From Kitasatospora kifunensis (lineage in GTDB: Bacteria; Actinomycetota; Actinomycetes; Streptomycetales; Streptomycetaceae), in contig NZ_JACHJV010000001.1 of the NCBI RefSeq assembly GCF_014203855.1, forward strand, positions 6,138,001 through 6,202,000: a stretch of DNA of 64,000 bases, in the 5' to 3' direction. The notes beneath the pieces are model-generated. The model was not told the DNA's origin. It saw only the letters and a list, made by a program, of their open reading frames with translations, and ran no database searches. Positions 27,619 through 36,072 of the stretch are shown here, piece by piece (the stretch's first letter is position 1; each line of letters begins with the position of its first letter). A program made the position numbers and the translations under genes.

Positions 27619-28707
27619 CTACCCGGTGAGCTGCGGGAGCCTGGCCAGCGGGGTCAGGCTCGCGTACTCCAGCGGGGCCGAGGGATCGATGGACAGGTCC
27701 GCCGGGGCGGGCTCGGCGCCGGAGCGCAGCAGCAGGTCCCCGATCGCCGCGACCATCGCGCCGTTGTCCGTGCACAGGCCCAGCGGTGGCACCCGCAGCG
27801 TGATCCCGGCCGCCGCGCAGCGCTGCTCGGCCAGCGCGCGCACCCGGGAGTTGGCAGCCACCCCGCCGACCACCACCAGGGTGTCGATCGAGTGGTCGCG
27901 GCAGGCGCGCACCGCCTTGCGGGTGAGGGTGTCGGCGATCGCCTCCTGCAGCGCCGCGGCGGCGTCGGCGACCCGCGGCTCGGCCCCACCCGCCCGCTGC
28001 GCCTCGACCCAGCGGGCGGCGGCCGTCTTGAGGCCGGAGAAGGAGAAGGCGTAGGGCGGGTCCGCGCGGCCGCTGAGCGGGCGCGGGAAGCGCACGGCCC
28101 CCGGGTCACCGTCCCTGGCCGCGCGGTCGATGGCCGGACCGCCCGGGTAGGGCAGGTGCAGGATCCGGGCCACCTTGTCGAAGCACTCGCCGGCCGCGTC
28201 GTCCAGGGTGTCCCCGAGGTGCACGATCGGGTCCCTGGCCAGGTCGCGCACCAGCAGCAGCGAGGTGTGGCCGCCGGAGACGATCAGCACCACACAGGGG
28301 TTGGGCAGCGGCCCGCCGTCCAGCGTCGCGGCGGCCACGTGCCCGGCCAGGTGGTGCACCCCGTACAGCGGCACGCCCAGCGAGAAGGCGTAGCCCTTGG
28401 CCGCCGCGACGCCGACCTGCAGCGCACCGGCCAGCCCTGGACCTGCGGTGACGGCGACCGCGCCGATGTCGCCCAGGCCCAGCCCCGCCCGGCTCAGCGC
28501 CTCGCGCACCACCGGGGCGATCGCCTGGACGTGCGCCCGAGCGGCGATCTCCGGCACCACGCCGCCGAACCTGGCGTGCTCGTCCATGCTGGAGGCGACC
28601 GCCTGCCCGAGCAGCACGCCGCCTTGCACCAGACCGGCGCCGGTCTCGTCGCAGGAGGACTCGATGCCCAGGACGACGGGCGAGCCCGGGCTCGGCGATC
28701 CGGGCAT
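27619..28707 (-). CDS. tsaD: TsaD/Kae1/Gcp tRNA threonylcarbamoyladenosine transferase
   Basis: 362 residues from the ATG at 28707. The ASKHA fold motifs are intact: GIESSCDETGAG at 14-25, the metal-binding HHLAGH (His119, His123), VSGGHTSL at 143-150, and a C-terminal CTDNGAMVAAIG. TsaD transfers the threonylcarbamoyl group to A37 of ANN-decoding tRNAs. The start shares one base with the stop of the upstream NiCoT gene (TGATG), so translation is coupled to a nickel transporter. Usual partners tsaB, tsaE and rimI are not in the window. It may be the only copy or a paralogue. Confidence 0.9.
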   Translation of the reverse strand: MPGSPSPGSPVVLGIESSCDETGAGLVQGGVLLGQAVASSMDEHARFGGVVPEIAARAHVQAIAPVVREALSRAGLGLGDIGAVAVTAGPGLAGALQVGVAAAKGYAFSLGVPLYGVHHLAGHVAAATLDGGPLPNPCVVLIVSGGHTSLLLVRDLARDPIVHLGDTLDDAAGECFDKVARILHLPYPGGPAIDRAARDGDPGAVRFPRPLSGRADPPYAFSFSGLKTAAARWVEAQRAGGAEPRVADAAAALQEAIADTLTRKAVRACRDHSIDTLVVVGGVAANSRVRALAEQRCAAAGITLRVPPLGLCTDNGAMVAAIGDLLLRSGAEPAPADLSIDPSAPLEYASLTPLARLPQLTG

Positions 28708-29861
28708 CAGGCCTCCTCCGCCTGCTCGGGTCGGCGCACGTTGGCCGACCACTTCTCCTCGATCCGCCCCACCTTCCAGACCACCAGCGCGCCGATCCAG
28801 ACGACGAAGAAGAGCCCGACGATCAGGAAACCGAGCAGGTTGATGTCGATCCCGCTGACCCAGTCCCAGAACGCGCCGTGCAGGTCGAGCTGGTCGGCGA
28901 GCAGGCCGAGCAGCTCCACGGTGCCGATGATCAGCGCGACGGCCACCGACAGGCCGGTGATGGTCAGGTTGTAGTACACCTTGCGCACCGGCTTGGAGAA
29001 CGCCCAGCCGTAGGCGAAGTTCATGAACGAGCCGTCGATGGTGTCCAGCAGCGACATGCCGGCCGCGAAGAGGACGGGCAGGCACAGGATCGCGTACCAG
29101 GGCAGCCCGGAGGCGGCGCCGGAGCCGGCCAGCACCAGCAGCGCCACCTCGGTGGCGGTGTCGAAACCGAGCCCGAAGAGCAGGCCCAGCGGGTACATCT
29201 GCCACGGCTTGGTGATCGACTTCATCACCCGGCCGAGCAGCCGGTTCATGAAGCCACGGTTGTTCAGCTGCTCCTCCAGCGCCGCCTCGTCGAAGTGGCC
29301 CGAGCGCATCTGCCGGAACACCTTCCAGATGCCGAGCAGGATGACGATGTTGATCGCGGCGATGATGTAGAGGAACGTGCCGGAGACGGTGGTGCCGATC
29401 AGGCTGGTGACGTGGTGCAGCTTGGAGTTGTCGTCCTCCACCGGCCCGGCCAGCGCCTTGACGCCGAGCGAGAGCAGGAAGGCCAGGCCGAAGACGATCG
29501 AGGAGTGGCCGAGCGAGAACCAGAAGCCCACCGAGAGCGGCCGCTTGCCCTCGTGCATCAGCTTGCGGGTGGTGTTGTCGATGGCGGCGATGTGGTCGGC
29601 GTCGAAGGCGTGCCGCATGCCGAGCGTGTAGGCGGTGACACCGATGCCGATGCCGAAGCCCTTGCTGCCCAGGCTCAGGTGCTGCGGGGCGACGATCGCC
29701 ACCAGGGTGAACCAGCCGACGACGTGCAGGGCCAGGATGAAGCCGGCCATGCCCGCCAGGCGGGTCCACTCCTGACGGGTTATCGAGGCGGTGGCCTGCC
29801 GCCAGCCGCCGCTGATGGTTCTGTCGGGGCCGGTCTGGGCGGGGCTGGGCGCGGTGGCCAT
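28707..29861 (-). CDS. NiCoT family permease 2, Nur-regulated (probable nickel uptake)
   Basis: 384 residues from the ATG at 29861 with CAGGAG upstream. The same eight-TM architecture and signatures as its paralogue: RHAFDADHIAAIDNTTRK, FSLGHSSIV and LFGLGFDTATEV. The promoter carries a Nur-type box over the -35 element, so the gene should be repressed when nickel is sufficient. Its stop overlaps the tsaD start. Nickel would serve urease, hydrogenase or NiSOD, none of which is in the window. Confidence 0.92.
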   Translation of the reverse strand: MATAPSPAQTGPDRTISGGWRQATASITRQEWTRLAGMAGFILALHVVGWFTLVAIVAPQHLSLGSKGFGIGIGVTAYTLGMRHAFDADHIAAIDNTTRKLMHEGKRPLSVGFWFSLGHSSIVFGLAFLLSLGVKALAGPVEDDNSKLHHVTSLIGTTVSGTFLYIIAAINIVILLGIWKVFRQMRSGHFDEAALEEQLNNRGFMNRLLGRVMKSITKPWQMYPLGLLFGLGFDTATEVALLVLAGSGAASGLPWYAILCLPVLFAAGMSLLDTIDGSFMNFAYGWAFSKPVRKVYYNLTITGLSVAVALIIGTVELLGLLADQLDLHGAFWDWVSGIDINLLGFLIVGLFFVVWIGALVVWKVGRIEEKWSANVRRPEQAEEA

Positions 29862-29896
29862 CGGTGTGCTCCTGCTGCTCGGGGTGACAGCGGCAC

Positions 29897-29926
29897 AACC
29901 TAGATGCATCCAGTCACTAGTTGCAA
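29897..29926 (-). promoter_or_regulatory. Promoter of the nickel permease
   Basis: On the minus strand TTGCAA (29926-29921), an 18-bp spacer and TAGGTT (29902-29897) form a promoter 36 bp before the start codon. The -35 hexamer is also one half of the Nur box. Confidence 0.5.
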
Positions 29927-29937
29927 CAAGGTGGCAA
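29921..29937. promoter_or_regulatory. Nur box upstream of the nickel permease
   Basis: TTGCAA-CAAGG-TGGCAA matches the tGCaa-N5-ttGCa arrangement described for the nickel-dependent Fur-family repressor Nur of Streptomyces. It covers the -35 element, consistent with repression by nickel-bound Nur. Confidence 0.72.
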
Positions 29938-30135
29938 TTAACTCGGGGGCACAGGGGGCGCGCGGCGGGGCTTCCGCCTCCGGGGGAGGTGGGCGCGGGG
30001 TCGGCCGGACGTCCCGGCGGGCGCCGGTTGGGAAGACGATCGTCGGTCGGAAGGACACGCCCGCGGGGGGAGTGCGTCCAGGTCGGCTGACAGGGCCGAC
30101 CCCGCTGCTGACATGCTGATGCAGGGCAGTAGCTA

Positions 30136-30152
30136 TTGCAAGTCATGCGCAA
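30136..30152. promoter_or_regulatory. Nur box upstream of sodF
   Basis: TTGCAA-GTCAT-GCGCAA has the same spacing as the box before the nickel permease. TAGTGT (30153-30158) directly follows and can act as the -10 element of sodF, so bound Nur would block it. The rest of 29862-30239 is GC-rich and shows no gene. Confidence 0.75.
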
Positions 30153-30239
30153 TAGTGTTTCCTCGGCAAGATCGCCACGGGGACACCTGTCCACCGGGGC
30201 AGCTGTCTACCGTCCTACGTCGAAAGGGGCCGTGTCCTG

Positions 30240-30842
30240 ATGGGCACCTACTCGCTGCCTGACCTGCCGTACGACTACTCCGCCCTGGAGCGGGCGATGT
30301 CCGCCGAGATCCTGGAGCTGCACCACTCCAAGCACCACGCCGCCTACGTCAAGGGCGCCAACGACACCATCGAGCAGCTGGCCGAGGCCCGCGACAAGGA
30401 CCAGCTCGGCGGCCTGGTCGGCCTGCAGAAGACGCTGGCCTTCCACCTGTCCGGCCACGTCCTGCACTCGCTCTTCTGGCAGAACCTCTCCCCGGAGGGC
30501 GGCGACCGCCCCGAGGGCGCCCTCGCCGACGGCATCACGGAGCACTTCGGCAGCTTCGAGGCCTTCAAGAAGCAGCTGACCACCGCCACGGTCGGCGTCC
30601 AGGGCAGCGGCTGGGGCATCCTCTCCTGGGAGCCGCTCGGCAAGCGCCTGATCGTCGAGCAGGTCTACGACCACCACGGCAACGTCGGCCAGGGCACCAC
30701 CCCCCTGCTCGCCTTCGACGCCTGGGAGCACGCCTACTACCTGCAGTACAAGAACGTCCGCCCCGACTACGTGACCCGCCTGTGGGACGTCGTCAACTGG
30801 CAGGACGTCTCGGCCCGCTTCACGGCCGCGACCAGCGCCTGA
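30240..30842 (+). CDS. sodF: Iron superoxide dismutase
   Basis: 200 residues, normal length for the Fe/Mn family. Metal ligands are His28 (LELHHSKHH), His76 (GHVLHSLFW), Asp160 and His164 (FDAWEHAYYLQYKN). The Nur box upstream matches the known nickel repression of sodF in Streptomyces, where NiSOD takes over when nickel is present. It disproportionates superoxide in the cytoplasm. A GC-rich hairpin terminator follows the stop. Confidence 0.95.
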   Translation: MGTYSLPDLPYDYSALERAMSAEILELHHSKHHAAYVKGANDTIEQLAEARDKDQLGGLVGLQKTLAFHLSGHVLHSLFWQNLSPEGGDRPEGALADGITEHFGSFEAFKKQLTTATVGVQGSGWGILSWEPLGKRLIVEQVYDHHGNVGQGTTPLLAFDAWEHAYYLQYKNVRPDYVTRLWDVVNWQDVSARFTAATSA

Positions 30843-30854
30843 CCCAGTTCCCCT

Positions 30855-30887
30855 CCGGCCCGGCGGCCCTGATCGACGCCGGGCCGG
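30855..30887 (+). terminator. sodF terminator hairpin
   Basis: Perfect 11-bp arms (CCGGCCCGGCG and its complement) with an 11-base loop, 13 bases after the sodF stop. Confidence 0.8.
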
Positions 30888-30898
30888 GCCCACCGGGC

Positions 30899-31078
30899 AT
30901 GATCGTCCTCGCCGAGTCCCTGGACGAGGCACGCGCCCTCAAAGCCGCTCACCCGCACTGGATCACCCTGAGGGACGGCCCACCGGCTCCCGGCTTCGAC
31001 GCCGTCAACTACCCGGGCTCGCTGTCGGCAGCCGACCTGAACGGGCGGACCGTGGTCTGCTGCTTCCCTGAACCTTGA
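30899..31078 (+). CDS. Small hypothetical protein, 59 aa
   Basis: ATG 30899 to TGA 31076. The product (MIVLAESLDEARALKAAHP...) has two Cys near its end (TVVCCFPEP) and no recognised domain. No clear ribosome binding site precedes it; the sodF terminator ends 11 bases upstream. Codon use is typical of the genome, but support is limited to an open frame with amphipathic helical character. Confidence 0.35.
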   Translation: MIVLAESLDEARALKAAHPHWITLRDGPPAPGFDAVNYPGSLSAADLNGRTVVCCFPEP

Positions 31079-31187
31079 GGTGCCAACAGGCCAGCAGCAG
31101 GCGGACATCCCCGGCACACTTGGTCTCGCCCGGGGTGGTGGCCGACACCGCCAAGAAGCTCGCCTGCCTGCCGAAGGGGTGGATCAA

Positions 31188-31625
31188 GTGACGGAGAAGC
31201 CGACCACGTACACCGTCGTTGCCAAGCGCTGGAGGCACGGCTGGGAGCTGCACGTCGAGGGTGTGGGTGTCACCCAGTCCCGGACCCTCCTGGATGCCGA
31301 GCCCATGGCGCGTGAGTACATCGGCCTGGAACTCGAAGTCCCCGAGGACTCCTTCGCCCTGGTTGTCACCCCCGAGATCGGGGCCGGTGTGGATGGAGAG
31401 CTGCTCGATCTGCGCCAGGCCGACCGCGAGGCCGAAGCGGCCCAGCGGCGTGCCACTGCCAAGCGGCGCACTATCGCAGCCCATCTCAAGGAGCTGGGCC
31501 TCTCCGGCAGGGAGATCGCCGCCGTTCTTGGTATCACTCCGCAGCGCGTCTCCCAGATTCTCGGCCAGCTCACCGACGCTGCCAAGAGCGCCGCCAGCGC
31601 TGCCAAGGGCCGCTCCCACGTCTGA
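31188..31625 (+). CDS. HicB-like antitoxin fold protein with C-terminal HTH
   Basis: 145 residues from GTG 31188, which AAGGGG precedes by 8 bases. Residues about 5-60 (YTVVAKRWRHGWELHVEGVG) match the degraded RNase H fold of HicB-type proteins; a coiled linker follows, and residues 105-130 form an HTH (GLSGREIAAVLGITPQRVSQ) of sigma region 4 type. Such proteins are common in streptomycetes and phages. No HicA-like toxin ORF flanks it, so it is probably a stand-alone DNA-binding regulator. Confidence 0.65.
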   Translation: MTEKPTTYTVVAKRWRHGWELHVEGVGVTQSRTLLDAEPMAREYIGLELEVPEDSFALVVTPEIGAGVDGELLDLRQADREAEAAQRRATAKRRTIAAHLKELGLSGREIAAVLGITPQRVSQILGQLTDAAKSAASAAKGRSHV

Positions 31626-31726
31626 CCCGCACACCACGTCCGGCGGTCGAAAGCGTGGAGTGGTGACACCTGGTCGGGCACCGGGGCAGGACGGCCTCGG
31701 ACGAGCTGCATCGCCTTCCCGCGTTG

Positions 31727-32596
31727 CTACCGGGGAGCTGTGGTGGTGGCGGTGAAGCTGCCGAGGAAGTTCAGGGCCTCCTCGGCGGGGCTTCCGGGCG
31801 GGGCCGTGTAGACCACGAGGAGGTGGTGGGCGGAGCCGGGGGCCTGGAATGTCTCGTAGTTGAGGGTGAGCTCTCCGACGGCGGGGTGTCGCAGGCGCTT
31901 GGGCCCGTGAGTCTTCTCGTGGACGTGGTGGCCGGCCCAGAGCTTGCGGAAGGTCTCGCTGCCCAGTGACAGTTCGCCGACCAGGCGCACGAGTTCCGGA
32001 TCGTGTGGTCGGCGTCCGGCGGCCATGCGCAGGATGCCGACCGTGGTGCGCGCGGTTTCGTCCCAGTCGAGGTGGATCTGTGGCGCCTCGGGGTCCAGGA
32101 AGATCCGGCGGGCCATGTTCCGCTCGCGCGGCGCGAGGTTGGGGAAGTCGGCGAGCAGCGCGGCGGCCAGCCGGTTCCAGGCCAGGACGTCGTTGCGGTC
32201 GTTCATGATCACGGCTGGGGTGGTCGCGATGGCCTCGACGACCTGCCGCAGTGCGGGACGCAGCACCTCGCCCCGTCCGGCGGCCGCTGTCGATCCGCCG
32301 GCCCGGCGAGGCGGCCGGGCCAGGTCGTACAGGTGGGTGCGCTCGGCCAAGCCAAGCCGCAGCGCCTTGGCGAGCGCGTCAAGGACCTCGTCGGAGGGAC
32401 GATCGGCGCGCCCCTGCTCCAGGCGTACGTAGTAGTCGGTGCTGAGCCCGACCAGTTCCGCGACCTCTTCGCGGCGCAAGCCGGGCACGCGGCGGCGGCC
32501 GGTCGGCGGCAGGCCCACGTCCGCGGGCGACAGCAGGGATCGGCGGGCGCGCAGGTAGTCGCCGAGGCTGTTGGCGATCGCGGTCGTTTCGGCCAT
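31727..32596 (-). CDS. XRE-family regulator with MmyB-like ligand domain
   Basis: 289 residues. The N-terminal HTH (about 8-75, RRVPGLRREEVAELVGLSTDYYVRLEQGR) is followed by the MmyB-like domain (about 105-280: NDRNDVLAWNRLAAALL, the region that binds fatty-acid-like ligands in this family). The GAGG site lies before ATG 32596. It is divergent from the MFS transporter at 32712 across 115 bp, the standard layout of these repressor/exporter or dehydrogenase pairs, so it likely controls that promoter. Confidence 0.88.
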   Translation of the reverse strand: MAETTAIANSLGDYLRARRSLLSPADVGLPPTGRRRVPGLRREEVAELVGLSTDYYVRLEQGRADRPSDEVLDALAKALRLGLAERTHLYDLARPPRRAGGSTAAAGRGEVLRPALRQVVEAIATTPAVIMNDRNDVLAWNRLAAALLADFPNLAPRERNMARRIFLDPEAPQIHLDWDETARTTVGILRMAAGRRPHDPELVRLVGELSLGSETFRKLWAGHHVHEKTHGPKRLRHPAVGELTLNYETFQAPGSAHHLLVVYTAPPGSPAEEALNFLGSFTATTTAPR

Positions 32597-32711
32597 ACGC
32601 CTCAGTATGGCGGGCGTAGCCGGGAGTTCGGCGGTCTGAAGGTGGCCCTGTCAGTCCCAGGGAACAGCGGTCTCTTCATCCGCTGTCTGGCCCTGGCGAA
32701 CGATCGAGGGC

Positions 32712-34214
32712 ATGTCCACTTCTTCCTCCCTCTCCTCTTATGGGCGTGGCTACTGGCCCATGGTGGTCGCGGTCGCCGCCGCCAGCATGATGCTGCCGTT
32801 CTCGGTGACCGGGGCCGCGGTGGCCCTGCCGAGCATGGCGGCCCACTTGGGATCCTCGGTCGGCACCGCACAGTGGATGCTGAACGCCTTCAACATCACG
32901 TTCGCCGCCCTGCCGCTCGCCTCCGGCAGCCTCGCGGATCGGATCGGCAGGCGCCGCGTGCTGCTGACCGGAATCGCGCTGGTCGGCGGGCTGTCCCTGC
33001 TGGTCGCGCTGGCGCCTTCGATGGCCGTGGCCGACATGGCCAGGCTGGTCCAGGGGTGCGGGGCTGCGGCCGTGCTGGCCTCGGGAGCGGCGGTGCTGGC
33101 CCACTCCACCTCAGGGCGCCGGCGGCAGTTGGCCTTTGGGATCCTGGGCACCTCCTTCGGCGCGGGCCTGGCGCTCGGACCGCTGGTCGCCGGGGCGCTG
33201 GTCGAAGGGGCGGGCTGGCGATCGGTGTTCCTGCTGGTCGCGGTCATGTCCGTCCCCGCCTGGCTGTGCGCGACCCGGGCACCGGAGTCCCGCAACCCCG
33301 ACCAGCCCGCTCTCGACGTGGCCGGACTGCTCACCTTCACCGCCGGGCTGGCCTGCCTGTCCTTCGCCTTCGTACGGGCCGGCGCCGCAGGTTGGAGCGC
33401 TCCGAGCACCGTGCTGCTGCTCGTCGCGGCCGTGGCGCTGATCGCGCTCTTCGCCGTGGTGGAGGCGCGCCTGGCCGACCGCCCGATGTTCGACGTCCGC
33501 CTGTTCCGCAGGCCCGAGTTCGTCGCGGTGGTCTGCCAACCCTTCACGGTCACGCTCGGCTTCGTCATCCTGCTGGTCTACCTGCCCGCGTACCTCCAAG
33601 GCGTCGCCGGTCGCGGCATCCTGGCCAGCGGCCTGCTCCTGCTGCCGATGACCGCCCCGGTGCTGCTCCTGCCGCTCGCCGCCGGCCCGCTGGCCGCGCG
33701 CACCTCCATACGGACGGTGCTGACCGGCGCGTCCGCGCTGATCGTGACCGGCGCCCTGCTCCTGACCACCCTGCACAGCAACGGATCACCGCTGGCGCTG
33801 GCGCTCCCGCTGCTCCCCTTCGGCGCGGGCGTGGGCCTGGCGTTCGGGGTCATGGACAACGCCGCCATCAGCACCGTCCCGGTCGAGAACGCCGGCGCTG
33901 CGGCAGGCATCTTCAACACGATGCGCATCACCGGCGAGTCCGTCGCCGTCGCCGGCGCCGCGGCTCTCCTCACCACGCTCACCGCCACCCGGCTGCGCGG
34001 TGGCGGCCTCCCCGCCGACGCCGCCACCCGAATCGCCGGCCAGGCCATCCAAGGTCAGGTGGACGGAGCCCAACACACCGCCCTGGCCGCAGGGTTCACC
34101 GGCGCCTTCCATACCCTGGGCCTCGTCCTCGCGGCCCTGTCCACGCTCGGTGCGGTCCTCACCTACCTCGCGCTGGCACCTGCCGCGCCGCCTCGCGCAG
34201 TTGGGCAGTCATGA
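32712..34214 (+). CDS. MFS transporter, DHA2 (14-TM) drug-efflux type
   Basis: 500 residues with about fourteen TM segments. Motif A (GSLADRIGRRRV) lies between TM2 and TM3, and the antiporter motif C (GTSFGAGLALGPLVAG) is in TM5. Family members export drugs and dyes by proton antiport. The substrate is unknown. Its divergent MmyB-type regulator suggests induction by a hydrophobic ligand. Confidence 0.88.
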   Translation: MSTSSSLSSYGRGYWPMVVAVAAASMMLPFSVTGAAVALPSMAAHLGSSVGTAQWMLNAFNITFAALPLASGSLADRIGRRRVLLTGIALVGGLSLLVALAPSMAVADMARLVQGCGAAAVLASGAAVLAHSTSGRRRQLAFGILGTSFGAGLALGPLVAGALVEGAGWRSVFLLVAVMSVPAWLCATRAPESRNPDQPALDVAGLLTFTAGLACLSFAFVRAGAAGWSAPSTVLLLVAAVALIALFAVVEARLADRPMFDVRLFRRPEFVAVVCQPFTVTLGFVILLVYLPAYLQGVAGRGILASGLLLLPMTAPVLLLPLAAGPLAARTSIRTVLTGASALIVTGALLLTTLHSNGSPLALALPLLPFGAGVGLAFGVMDNAAISTVPVENAGAAAGIFNTMRITGESVAVAGAAALLTTLTATRLRGGGLPADAATRIAGQAIQGQVDGAQHTALAAGFTGAFHTLGLVLAALSTLGAVLTYLALAPAAPPRAVGQS

Positions 34215-34221
34215 CACCCAC

Positions 34222-34422
34222 TCAGCCCGAGTGCCTCCGACGGGCGAGGGCCCACGTCAGCACAACCAGGAGCGCGGTGACGTACATCTCCGCGGAGAAG
34301 TTGAACAAGGCTCCGGCGTACTGTTCGTAGCCGTCCGCACGAAGCCGGCTCGCGAGGAACGCAAGTACCGTCCCGAGCCCCGCGAGCGCAATGGACACGG
34401 CGCCGAACGGGACCTTTGTCAT
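34222..34422 (-). CDS. Small two-TM membrane protein
   Basis: 66 residues. ATG 34422 follows a strong GGAGG site by seven bases, which supports expression despite the size. Two helices (VSIALAGLGTVLAFLASRL and YVTALLVVLTWALA) flank a short loop. No family recognised. It is convergent with the MFS gene, seven bases away. Confidence 0.6.
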   Translation of the reverse strand: MTKVPFGAVSIALAGLGTVLAFLASRLRADGYEQYAGALFNFSAEMYVTALLVVLTWALARRRHSG

Positions 34423-34744
34423 GTGACTTCCTCCAGACAGCGAGACGATCAGGCTGCTGGCGAGTCTATGTGATGCTCCGTCAACTCATCGGATGGGGAT
34501 TCGTGAGAGGCGTGGACGGTTCGTCATCGGAACGGAGCCCCGCCGCACCGAAGGCACCCGAGCCGGGCTGAAACGCCTGGCCAGCTGGGGCGTCCCCGTC
34601 AGGGTCGCTCTGCGCGCTCTCTTCCCACGCGGTGAAACAGACGCGGCTGCCGGGCGACGGCTTGACGCCCGGCAAGCACCTTCCCCTGCTGCGCCGTCAG
34701 TTGTCCTCTTGGGATCACTGCCGACCTCAACTGTGCTGGCGCCG
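34423..34744. other. 322-bp gap without recognisable content
   Basis: Open frames here have no ribosome site or family resemblance. I see no strong hairpin or repeat. Confidence 0.5.
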
Positions 34745-35218
34745 CTATCTGGTGGCTCCACGCGGCCAGAGGACCTGGACAGGCACCCCGAACCGTTCCG
34801 CATAAGCCACAACGTCGGCCGTTCCGCCGTACCCTCGGGCCGGCAAGCCGTCCCACACGGCAAGAAGCCGATCCGAGAGCCCGACCAGGATCTCGCTGCC
34901 GGCCATGTGGGCGGCTTCATCGGACTCCACCATGCCGGTGCGGTGGACCTCGGAGGCGCGTCGCAGGAGTTGGTCGTACGTCGGGTGGTGCCACTCGGGC
35001 AGGCCATCGCGGTACTCATCGGCCGGGATGACCGCCTCAAGCCGCCCGCCGCGCCGAAGGACCGCTTCGGCGAACCACGCGTCCGGGCCGTCGGCGATGC
35101 ACGATACGCCGGTCAGCTCGGCCGGGTCCTCGGCGCGGAGAGCTTCCTCGAGTAGTTGCCGGACCTGGTGCTCGATGTCTGCTGTCAGTCCTCGGTGCCC
35201 GGTAATCCCTATACGCAT
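34745..35218 (-). CDS. SLOG-like nucleotide-binding protein
   Basis: 157 residues from the ATG at 35218 (MRIGITGHRGL), with GGAGA six bases upstream. The Rossmann-like start RIGITGHRGL, a central GVSCIADGPDAWFAEAVLRRGG and an ILVGLSDRLLAVWDG segment fit the SLOG superfamily (DprA/LOG/TIR-related nucleotide sensors). Members bind or cleave nucleotides and often serve in stress or defence. The HAD gene 69 bp upstream on the same strand may be co-transcribed. Confidence 0.6.
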   Translation of the reverse strand: MRIGITGHRGLTADIEHQVRQLLEEALRAEDPAELTGVSCIADGPDAWFAEAVLRRGGRLEAVIPADEYRDGLPEWHHPTYDQLLRRASEVHRTGMVESDEAAHMAGSEILVGLSDRLLAVWDGLPARGYGGTADVVAYAERFGVPVQVLWPRGATR

Positions 35219-35287
35219 CTGGTCTCCATTGTGCTGGAAGCACTGGCCTCCAGCAGGTGTGTGTGGGTCCATTCGTAGTGCTCGAAC

Positions 35288-35962
35288 TCAGTTACGTGCC
35301 TGCACCAACTCCACGACCTGCGCCGTGTCTTCCAGGCCGGGTAGCACAACATCCGCACCCGCTCTGCTCAGTTCGTCGGCGCTCGCCCGTCCGGTCGCCA
35401 CCCCGGCGACGAAGACGCCTGTGGCTAGGCCGGCTTCGACGTCCGCGACCGTGTCACCGAAGATGATCGCTTCGCCCGGCTCCACCCCGCTACGGCCGAG
35501 CGCGACACGAATCATGTCCGCCCGCACCTCAGCGTCCTCCCCGTATCCGCCGAGCTCGAAGTCAACGTGCCGGTCAAGCCCGAACACCTGCAACTTGATC
35601 TCCGCAACCGGCCGAACGTTCCCCGTCGCCGCCGTCTGCACCACGCCCGGCACCCCGGCGAGTGCATCCAATGCAGCTGCGGCACCCGGCAACGCATGCC
35701 CCCGCTCCCGTAGATCCCGAGCCCGCCGCACGTACTCATCCGCCAGCAGCGCCGTGTACGTCGGGAAGTCCACCAGCTCGCGCGACAGCCCATGCAGGGC
35801 CAGCGTCTCCCGGAAGATGACCAGCTCGCTGCGGCCCGTGATCTCAGACTGATGCGCCAGCGGCCGCCCCGTCGCACGCTCGAATGCCGATGCGAACGCT
35901 TCTCGCCCGACCCCGCGCGTCGCAATCAGCGTGTGGTCGACATCCCAGAGCACCAGCACCAT
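35288..35962 (-). CDS. HAD-superfamily phosphatase (phosphoglycolate-phosphatase-like)
   Basis: 224 residues. Motif I is LWDVDHTLI with the nucleophile Asp7 and acid/base Asp9; motif II lies at QTAATGN; motif III/IV at FGDTVADVEAG. The cap domain between I and II is helical, subclass C1. GGAGC precedes the ATG at 35962. Small-molecule phosphate ester hydrolase in the cytoplasm; substrate not predictable. It is divergent from the XRE regulator at 36073. Confidence 0.82.
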   Translation of the reverse strand: MVLVLWDVDHTLIATRGVGREAFASAFERATGRPLAHQSEITGRSELVIFRETLALHGLSRELVDFPTYTALLADEYVRRARDLRERGHALPGAAAALDALAGVPGVVQTAATGNVRPVAEIKLQVFGLDRHVDFELGGYGEDAEVRADMIRVALGRSGVEPGEAIIFGDTVADVEAGLATGVFVAGVATGRASADELSRAGADVVLPGLEDTAQVVELVQARN

Positions 35963-36072
35963 GCCCGCTCCCCAAGTCAGCCCGATTCAGTGCAAGCCAG
36001 GTTGAAGAGCTTGCCATGGATAGCCACCAACTACCCCTAACCTAGGACTCTCATCACTTCGTAGGAGCCGCC

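Noticed and set aside
28708..29898. N-terminal extension of tsaD to about 759 codons
   Set aside because: The frame continues upstream antisense-free but overlaps the NiCoT gene in another frame on the same strand; ATG 28707 aligns with the family start and overlaps the NiCoT stop.
34493..35155. 220-codon plus-strand ORF opposite the SLOG-like gene
   Set aside because: The minus strand has a good ribosome site and Rossmann-type motif; the plus frame has neither.
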